This document shows, one piece after another, positions 53,501 to 64,000 of a stretch of 64,000 nt of DNA. Made by a program: the position numbers and the translations under genes. Source of the stretch: Vanilla planifolia (taxonomy: Eukaryota > Streptophyta > Magnoliopsida > Asparagales > Orchidaceae); contig JAIUJO010000189.1 in NCBI GenBank assembly GCA_023846275.1, positions 843,771-907,770 on the forward strand, read 5' to 3'. Position 1 is the first letter of the stretch, and each line of letters starts with the position of its first letter. Below the pieces are notes generated by a model that saw nothing but the letters and a program-made list of their open reading frames with translations, was not told where the DNA came from and ran no database searches.

Positions 53501-56500
53501 AAAAACTCACACACACACACACTTATACACATTCATGCATACACATATGTTCAAACACTTGCTCATGCACACATATGCATAAGCATACACACACCCATGC
53601 ATGCATACACACATATGCACAAGAACATACACATGCACACACTCGCACATGCACACGTACACATATACACATACATACACATGCAAGCACTCAGCCACAC
53701 ACACTGACTCCCTCAAACACATGCATACACTAATAAGATGCATGCACACATGTGTGCATGTGCATAGACACATGCACGCACATACATGCATATACACATA
53801 CACACATAGACACACACACAAATACACCCCCTCACACATATGTATGCATACAAATGCATGCACATGCACAAACACACACAAAAAACATAAATGCATTCAC
53901 ACACACACATACACGCACATGCACACATGCATGCACTCACACACAAACAAACATACACATTCACACATACATAAGCACATGACATGCATGCACACACATG
54001 CACACTCAAACAATCATGAACACAAACATAATCACACACACATATGCATGTACACACATGCAAGCATGCATACAAGTGTGTGCACACAGACACACACACA
54101 CATATGTACACACATACAAATGCACATAAAGACACATGAACGCACACACATGCACCAACATAAGTGCACGTGCATGCATGCAAACATTAAAATGCATGTG
54201 AACTCTTGCACACACATGAATACATGCATGCACCCAAATACGTGTGCACATATACGCACAAAAATGTATGCACACACACACACACACTAATGTAATACAC
54301 ATGCATACACATATGCACATTCACAAGCACACATGCACACACACACATGCCTAAGCACATTCATACACACACACACAAACACACTCGTACACACACACAG
54401 ACATGCTTGTAGGCACTACAAATGCACTCATACATGCACACATACACATATACAAAAGTGCACACATGTACACACACATGCTCACTTAAACACAATTATA
54501 GAAGCACACACATGAACTAACACATAATCACACACACAAACACATACATAAGTGCACACACCACTTATGCACATGTAAGCACACACACCCACAACCAGAC
54601 AAGTACACATACACACATGCACATGCACTAGCATGCATGCTTGCACACATGTAGATATGCATGCTCCTACACACATTCATGCAAGTGTACAAGCACGCAC
54701 ACACATGTCTACATGTACACAAAGACATGCACACACACACACACATGCACATGCATGCACACTTATGGAAAAATGCTCACACATACACACTCATAGTCAC
54801 AAACATACATGTGTGCACACACACATGCTCAAGCAAATGCTCATGCACACACATGTACATACACGTAAATACACACACACAAATGCATGCATACACATAC
54901 ATGCATAAGTACATGCACACACTCACATGCACACAAAAATACACATGCAAGCACTCATAGCCAAAAACACCCATACTCATACACACAGGCACATATACAT
55001 AGGCATGGATGCACTCACAAATGTTTGCACATACACACACACACACCATCCAACACACCCTCTCACAGGCACACACGTACGAATGTACACACAAACATGA
55101 ATAGATGTAAACACATGCACACGTACATGCATGTGCATGTGCAGATGCACACAAACCAACATACACAGCAGCACTCATATCCACATGTACATAAACACAA
55201 ACACACATGCATACATTCACGCACATATGTGCACAGCCACACATGCACATGCACATAAACCCCTACACAAGCATCCACACATACACATGCATGCATGCAT
55301 GCATACATAAAGACTCTCACAAATGCAAAGAAACACGTACACATACATATGCAAATATACATAAGCATATACACACATGCACAAACATATACATGTGCAC
55401 CCACGCACACAAACACCCATAATAACCCATACACCTACACACATGTGTGCATAAAACACACATGCACACCTCACATCCAATCACACACATGCACACAAAG
55501 ATGTACACTGACACATACATAAGCACAAGAATACACAATCACACACATTCACGCACACACACACGCAATTTCACATAAAAAAACACACACAAATGGACAC
55601 ATATGCACAGGCACACAGACACACATACATTTAAACTCACAAATAGACACACACACATGCACATTCACATTCACAAGCATACAAGCACAGTGCATAAAAG
55701 CACATACACACATGCACTTACCTACTCACACACACACACATGCATCTAAAAAAACTGATGAGCACACACACACACACTTGCATACATGCGCTTGCACTCA
55801 CACATGCACGCACAAATGCTCCCGAACACACTAGTTCACACACACTTGCACATGCACTCACACACACACACACACATGGACCCACATACACACATCAATA
55901 CAAACATTTGCATTCACACATGCTCACACACAAGTAAACATGCACACACACACACGTAGATATGCACAGACACAAATCCACATTTACTCATGCCCATACA
56001 CACACACACATGCATACATCACACATGGACACACACAAGCACACTTGCTCACACACACAAACACAAACACATGCACACACATTCACATACATGTGTACCT
56101 ATTCACCCACACAAACATGTACATGCACACAAATACACTCACCCATGTGCACAAAAATACTAATACATCTACACGTACACCCATGCACACATACACACAC
56201 ACACAAGCATGTACACACATACACCCACACAAACTCCTACACATGAACATAGACACACATATCTATATACACATATGCATGCACATGTGCACACACCTAT
56301 GCATGAAGGCACACACACATACACACAATAAATACCCACACCCACTGCATAAAGACATGCACACACATGCACACATATGCTCACAAGTACACTTACACAC
56401 ATAAGCAACCATACACATATGTACACACATCCACATGCATAGCCAGACATGCACACTAGCAAAAGTGCACACACGAGCACCCACAAACACATGCATGCAT

Positions 56501-58384
56501 GTCTACATTGGCATGCGCACCCATGCTCATAAGCACACACATACACATAAGCACAAATGCACACCTATACACACAAAAATGCATGAGTATATATATAGTC
56601 ACACACACATGCACACATGAAATCACACATACACTAATGCTTGCAAGATACACAAAAATACCCAAGCAAGCTGCACATGGATGCATGCACACAAAGTGCA
56701 CACATAATTGTGCACACAAACACACACAAATGTACAAATATGTACACATGTACATAGACATGTTTGTACACACCCACACACATAAACACAAACATGATCA
56801 CACAAATATATGCACAAACTCACACATGCTCATAAATGTGCATACACACACACACACTTGCACAAACATGAATAGAAACACATGCACAAAAACACATGTA
56901 TATGCATAAATGCATGAAAAGGCACACATACACACAAACATGAACACACCTTTGCACACACAATTCCTAGCCAAGCATAACCTCAAATGCAAAAACATGC
57001 ACACATGCACACACACAAGTGATATGCACTCACACACACACACACGTATATGCATACACACACACACACTACCATACACATTTACATACACAAAAACATG
57101 CACATGCACTCGCACATAAAGTCACATGTCTGTAAAAAAACATGCACACACATGTTTTTATGCATGTACACACACTCACACGCACACAGATGCATGCACA
57201 CACACGCACTAATGCACACATGCACTCACATATATGCAAACATTCATTCACAAACATATGCACACGCACACACATGTGCACTCATGCACACACCTGTACA
57301 TGCAAAAGCACACACATGCACATACCCTTGCACACACATGCAAATACAAATGCACATGTGCATACACTCATGCACACACACTTGCATACACACATACATG
57401 CACACACACAAGAGCCCACATGTATACAAATGGAGACCCACATGCACATAAACACACATGCACACACATACATGCACATATACACATGCCCAAGAATGCA
57501 CACACACACATGCATACATTCACATACCAACACACACACGCACACACTCTTGCATGCACTAACAATGAAAACATGCAGTCACACACATATACACACATAT
57601 CACAAGCATGCATGCACATGCACATGCACAAATACAAAGATGCACGTACACACCCACACATGCATGCAAGTGTAAAAGCACACATGGACATGCCCAAACA
57701 CATGCCCGCACATGCACAAAAGCACACATGCATGTACATACATATAAACTCTCACACATTCTCAAGCATGCATTCAAACACACAATAGAGACACATGCAC
57801 AAGCACACATGAACCCACAAACACACATAGAGACAAATGTACAGGACTACTCACATATGCATGCATACCCATACACATGTGCAAATATAAGTACATGCAC
57901 ATTGATACACACATTAACATACACACACATGATGACACACACACACATGTGCATGCATGTGCACACACATATGTGCCCTTTTACTTGCATGAACACACAT
58001 ACACATAGACATCTACTCACAAGCATACATATGAACACACACATGTGTGCATACATACAACTAAACATATGTGCATATATGCACAAAAACATGCACACAC
58101 ACAAACACATTTAGGCATGCACACATGCATGCAACATTCACTACCCCCAGACACATAAAAGACACATGCACACTCACAGACACAAATGCACACACAAGTA
58201 GACACACACACACATGAACACACATGCTAAAGACAACCACACACACACACATCCAAAAATATGAACACACAAACACTCACATGCTCTTTACATGCACGCA
58301 TGCACACACATACATGCACTTGAGCATGTGGCCACACATGTAAGCACACACGCACACACATAATCATACACACACAGATATGCT

Positions 58385-58418
58385 TCCACACGTAAATGCA
58401 TGTCAGCAATTGTGTGGA
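58385..58418. repeat. Small inverted repeat in the CA-rich array
   Basis: tccacac at 58,385-58,391 pairs with gtgtgga at 58,412-58,418 around a 20-base loop. GTGTGG words are rare on this strand. No flanking T run supports a terminator. Confidence 0.5.
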
Positions 58419-61400
58419 CACACATAGGAAAAATGGAAAAACACACACACACACACATATGCACCTAGACCCATGCAACACACACACACATACATGCACA
58501 AGCACATAAATGCATGCACACACATGAATCAAACAAATGCATACACCTATACACACCCACCACATGCATAAACACAAACATGGTCAGGCACATACATGAA
58601 AAAATTCATTTGCAAACATGCTCAAGCACACACAATTACACACATGCACACATAGCAAAAACACACACACATGTACTAACACACATGAAAATGCACACAT
58701 ACACACAAAGACACATACACTCATGCCCATGCACACACAAACACACACATGCATATGTGCATGAATGCACAAGCAGACTTGCACACATATACAAGCATGC
58801 ACGCACACACACACACACACACACGTATATCTAATTGCAATACACAACCATGCACATGCACATGAACACAAATAGATGCTCACACACATGCACACAAAAA
58901 CACGCATGCACAAACATAAATACACACATATTAACATGCACAAGCACACATACACATGTGCATGCATGCACATGTACACACATATACACATGTGCATGCA
59001 TGCACAGACACTCATGCATAAACACAGCCACAAGCACACAAATGTACATCACCACATGCACACACACTAACATAAACAAGCACACATAAAGAGATGTACA
59101 CACACTCATATGCACACAGGGATGCAAGCAAGAATACACATGCATGTACCTATGCACACATAAGAAAATCCATACACATAAGCTCACAAAAATGCATGCA
59201 TGCAGATGCACAAACACAAGTAAACACACACATACCCACATGCAAACCCAAACAAATAGGCACATGTGTGCACCAACACACATACCCACAAACACAGACA
59301 TACTCGCACACATAAACAAATATTAAAACACACGTACACACATACTAACACATGCAATTACACATAAATTCATGTACACACACGTATATACAAAAACAAA
59401 GGCAAATGCACATACACACATGCATGAATGTGCACATGCACACACACACATGCACTCTCACACATTCACAAGCATGCACTCAAACACACACAAAGAGACA
59501 CACACACACAAGCAAATAGACACACGTACACTCCCATGCACACAAGCATGCATACTATATGCATGCATGCAAACATACACACATGTACACAAAAACACAC
59601 ACATGCATGCACACACACACATACATATGCACACACACACACTCATGCACACATGCACCCTTAAGGTACCATGCACATGCATGCACCTAAACACACACAT
59701 AGGCATGCGCACATGCCCATGCACAGACACTTGTGCACATAAACATGCACACGTATACTTAAAACTACAAACATGCACACATATACACACAAAGAACAAA
59801 TACACACATGTACAAACACACATGCACACACACATGTATACACACACATGCATGCATGCACACATTCTCACACGTGGATGCACACACATGCATTCACTGC
59901 ACATGCAGAAATGCAAACATACACACACACATGCATGCATAAGCACACATATATGCTCCTATACATGCACACAGGCACACACAAACACACATGTACTCAC
60001 ATTCTCACAAACTTGTGCACACAAACATAGGCTCTCACCAACACACAAGTGCATACATAGACACATGCACACACACACACAAGCTAACAACCACAAATGC
60101 ACACACACATACACATGCACGTGCACACAAGCTCATAGAAGCACATATGCATAAATACACATGCAAACACACACACAAGCACACATATACATGCACATAT
60201 GCTTGCATGGATACACCTTTATGATTGCATGCATACATGCACAAACACACATGCTCACTTACACACACATGTGTACATGCATAAACGCATATACATGCAC
60301 ATGTACACACACACACAATCATAGTCATGTGCACACACTCACACACATAAACACATGCATTCATAAACACACAGAAAGGTAAGCACACACATACACATGT
60401 GCATGTGCACCAACATAAACTCATGTACACACACTGGCAAAAAAATGCATGCATACATACACATGCCCACAAACACACACACTCAAATGCACATACATAT
60501 GTGACCTCAAACAAATGCAATCACTCATGTACATGCACACATATGTGCACATATGCACACATGCTCACACACAAACACAAACATGTATATATACACAGAC
60601 AAGCAAATGCATTCATATGGGCACACGTGCATGTGCCACATACATGCATGCATATGCACAAGTGCACATTTACACACATAGACATCAATACTTGCATATA
60701 CAACACACACTCACACACACCCACATGCTTACACTCTCACACATACAAACACACATATGTGCACACATACTTAAAAACATCCACACAAATGCATAAGCAC
60801 ATAGACACATACACGCATACACACACATCAACACAGATATATGCACATGCACATTGACAAACACACTTGCACACATGCACATGCATGTTTTCACACATGC
60901 ACATCATTCATCTACAAACACACAAACATCCACACATGTGTACATGCACAAGTACACACAAACACCCATATTAACATGAAAACAGACATGCACACATGCA
61001 TGCATACATGCACATATACACAAATGCATGCACACACATAAACATGAGCACATGCACACTCAAATGCATGAATACACTCACACTAATGCATGCACATACA
61101 TTGAGATGCACAAGCATGCACTCACACTCACATGCATGCACACACGTACACATACAAAAGCAAATGTGAACACACATGCTAACACTCACAAGTAAACTAC
61201 ACATACAAACACACACACAGGCACACATGCGTACACTCGCACACCAACACACACACACATATGCATGCATAGGCTCACACAAACACACATATGCATGCAC
61301 AAGCACACACACCTGTACACTCCATGCAAAGACACACATTCACAAGCTCAAAAACACATGTACACATATGCACACACACACCCAACTACATAGGCATAAT

Positions 61401-64000
61401 CACACACTCGAACACATGCACATCTGCAAATACATACAACTACACATGCATGCAACGTACATGAACAAATATGCATATCCATGCACACACACACACACAT
61501 TCACATGCATAGGCATAAACATACACACACACATAAGCTAACAAATATGCACATACACATGAACATAGAAGTGTACACAAACATGCAAATGCATTCACAC
61601 ATAAATACATGCACATGCTCACACACACGCACACATGTGCACACTCACGTGCACAAACACATGCACACATACATGTCACATAGACATACACACTCCCAAG
61701 CATGCATAGTTTCACATTCATGAACACACACGCACACATACACACCTACACACATGCATTCACAATCACACATACACACATGCACAAAAACATGCTTGCA
61801 CATGTGCATATGCACACAAATGCATACACACATGAACACAAATGCACACTTGCACAAATACAAGCACACTCACAACACACACCAATAGACAAGAACACAC
61901 AACACACACACACACATACATATGCACACACATGCATGCATGGATACTTTCAAGCACAAACTCACACATGCACATCTATTGGCACACATGCATACATTTG
62001 CACACGCAAAAATAAATGCAGACATGTACACACACCCACACATCTACACACACACTTGTACGTACAAATGCATGAGCACATATGCACAAATGCACACACA
62101 CACACATGCATACATAAATGTACAAACATAAGCACCAAAATAAATGCACATACTGGCACACACACGCACGCACAGGTGCACATACATAAGACCAATGTTA
62201 CACACTCACACTCACTCACATACAAATGCACATGCACACATAGAAACACATGTAAAACAACACACACATTCACATGCACCCACACTCACACACAAACATG
62301 CCTTTACACATACAAACTCACATGCACACACACACATGTATAGACAAAAAACCCATGCATACATAAACACATGCATGCAAGTACACACATGCACACATAC
62401 CCAACATAGACACATGTGCACACATAAAGGTGCACATGCATTTGCCCATACACATACACACACACATGCATACACCAAGACACATACGTACATGAACATT
62501 CATAAAACACATGCAAGCATACGCACATACAGCACTACACACATATATGCATAGATAGAGGCATAAGCCAACATCAACACACATGCACCCACAGAAACAC
62601 ACACACATATGCACATGCACACACACACACAAGTACTCAAAGACAAGAAATCATATAGACACACACACTTGTACACTCATAAATACAGACACAAACACGT
62701 ACATACACACACATGTAATTGTATAAACACACACACCCATACACATGCACACATACCCACAAACAAATTCAAAGTCACCCACATGCACATACACACATAC
62801 TCATGCATACATTAGAACACAGATACACAGCCACATGCACACACACAAGCACACTTATATACATGCACACACAGCCACACATATGCATACAACATGGGTG
62901 CACAAACACTTGAACAAGCACACAAATGCACACACATGCACTTATGTAGATGAATGCACTCATCTAAACAAGAAAACACACACACACATGAGTACACATG
63001 CATTACCATGCACACATGCACATGCACACACAAGAACACACATGAACATATACACATCCATGAGCATACACACGTACAAACTACACACACATGCACACAT
63101 ACATATCCACAAAGAACATGTTCCCATGAACACACACGCACAAGCATACACACACATGAGCATTAGGATAGACAAATGCATGTATATGTACACAAACACG
63201 AGTACCCATATGCATATAAGCATATGCATGCATACCCACATGCACATGCATAGTCAACTACACTTGTACATAGACACACATATGCACATACACCCTTATA
63301 CATACCTATATACACAAACAACCATGCACACACAGAGATGCACATATATACAATCACACATGCACACACATTCATGCACATGCACACACACACACACATA
63401 CACACACTTACATATACAAGCATGTCCCTATGTGCACACATATAAATATGCATAGTCAAACACACCCACTTATGTGCTCATACACACACAAACACCCACA
63501 TAAACCAACACACATGAACAAAAACACACTCACACACTAACACACACACAGTTGTGCAAGTACGTCCACACACAAACATGCATACACACACCTACACACA
63601 CACACATACATAAGCATAGATACACATAAACCCCACACATTTATAAAGACACAAATTAACACTCACTTACACATCCATATGCACATAGACACACATAAAT
63701 AGAGGTGCACACATCCACATGCACAATAACACACACACACACACCTACGAGAGCAAGCACAAATACACATATAGAAATAGACATGCACACACACAAGCAA
63801 ACACATTAAAACTCTCATGCAACCACACCTAAACATATGCACACACACACTCACTAAGATGCATACATAGATGCATGCAAAAATAGACACAAATGTGCAC
63901 ACATGCTCACACATTCACACAAGCATTCATACACACACACACACACAAGCACATGCACACACACACACATATATACACTCACATAAACACACATTAACAC

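Larger units (their letters stand above)
40028..64000 (+). repeat. ~24 kb CA/TG-rich alternating purine-pyrimidine array, open at the right edge
   Basis: Sequence from about 40,028 to the window end is built from CA, TG and TA dinucleotide steps, with words such as acacacatgcacac, catgcatgcac and gcataggcac. A+C is about 78 percent in one line I counted, and the CA strand is always the plus strand. Pure CA runs are short (about 20-22 bases at most, for example near 48,152 and 58,804), so this is an interrupted, minisatellite-like array. Higher-order repeats of about 1.5 kb are visible inside it. Long open frames on both strands (for example 59,372-60,154 and 62,745-63,455) encode His/Thr/Met or Cys/Val/Met strings. 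They result from stop codons being rare in CA repeats, and I do not call them genes. Confidence 0.95.

Noticed and set aside
58385-58418. Hairpin as a transcription terminator
   Set aside because: Only seven base pairs with a 20-base loop, no T run, and in non-coding eukaryotic repeat DNA.
59372-60154. Longest open frame in the window (260 codons, plus strand)
   Set aside because: Same low-complexity composition as its surroundings; it is a product of the CA-rich array.
40028-63914. Dozens of overlapping open frames of 60-260 codons on both strands
   Set aside because: They translate to His/Thr/Met/Ala or Cys/Val/Met strings, overlap in all frames and come from the lack of stop codons in CA/TG repeats. 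No start context, domain or codon pattern supports a gene.
40028-64000. CRISPR-like array of repeats and spacers
   Set aside because: Repeats are low-complexity CA words without uniform length or spacer spacing, and the other content is eukaryotic plant DNA.
40028-64000. Telomere or subtelomere array
   Set aside because: No TTTAGGG or similar plant telomere repeat was seen on either strand, and the CA words do not form a fixed short telomere unit.
40028-64000. Whole CA-rich block as a sequencing or assembly artefact
   Set aside because: The ordered landmarks, small diverged differences between copies and a unique insert look like real evolutionary history. Exact length and copy number could still be affected by assembly.

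Overview
This window is repeat DNA from a plant nuclear genome. I found no intact host gene, rRNA, tRNA or CRISPR array. Plant origin is inferred from the transposon relics: LINE ORF1 pieces of the plant DUF4283/zinc-knuckle type, LINE reverse transcriptase, and a Ty1/copia relic with a UBN2-type gag and a recognisable integrase. The species cannot be named from this. The amount of satellite suggests heterochromatin of a large, repeat-rich genome. All identifications were made by eye from motifs, with no database search.

Layout. (1) 1-4,222: AT-rich degenerate satellite, unit about 415-420 bp, in what I call minus orientation. (2) 4,223-20,940: a 16.7 kb block that is not satellite. It holds a minus-strand LINE relic (about 7.65-11.84 kb), a plus-strand LINE ORF1 relic (about 12.93-13.46 kb), a minus-strand Ty1/copia fossil (about 14.1-19.0 kb) and several AT-rich stretches I cannot assign. 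(3) 20,941-21,805: the same satellite again, still minus. (4) About 21,805: the satellite turns round, and from there to about 40,027 some 18 kb (roughly 44 units) runs in plus orientation. Short AT microsatellites have grown inside several units. (5) 40,028-64,000, running off the right edge: about 24 kb of interrupted (CA)n/(TG)n DNA, mostly alternating purine and pyrimidine, with A+C near four fifths on the plus strand in a line I counted. The CA strand never switches.

The most interesting part is the CA-rich block. It is not a simple microsatellite: pure CA runs reach only about 20-22 bases, and rare landmark words recur at fixed spacings. At least two adjacent copies of a roughly 1.5 kb higher-order unit (about 47.4-48.95 and 48.95-50.5 kb), plus related copies near 46.3 kb and 41.1 kb, can be lined up by eye. 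One copy carries a unique insert of about 57 bp. Many long open frames in this block (up to 260 codons of His/Thr/Met or Cys/Val/Met) only reflect the scarcity of stop codons in CA repeats and are not genes.

No genes work together here. The window records satellite growth, an orientation switch, old transposon insertions and growth of a very long CA-rich array.
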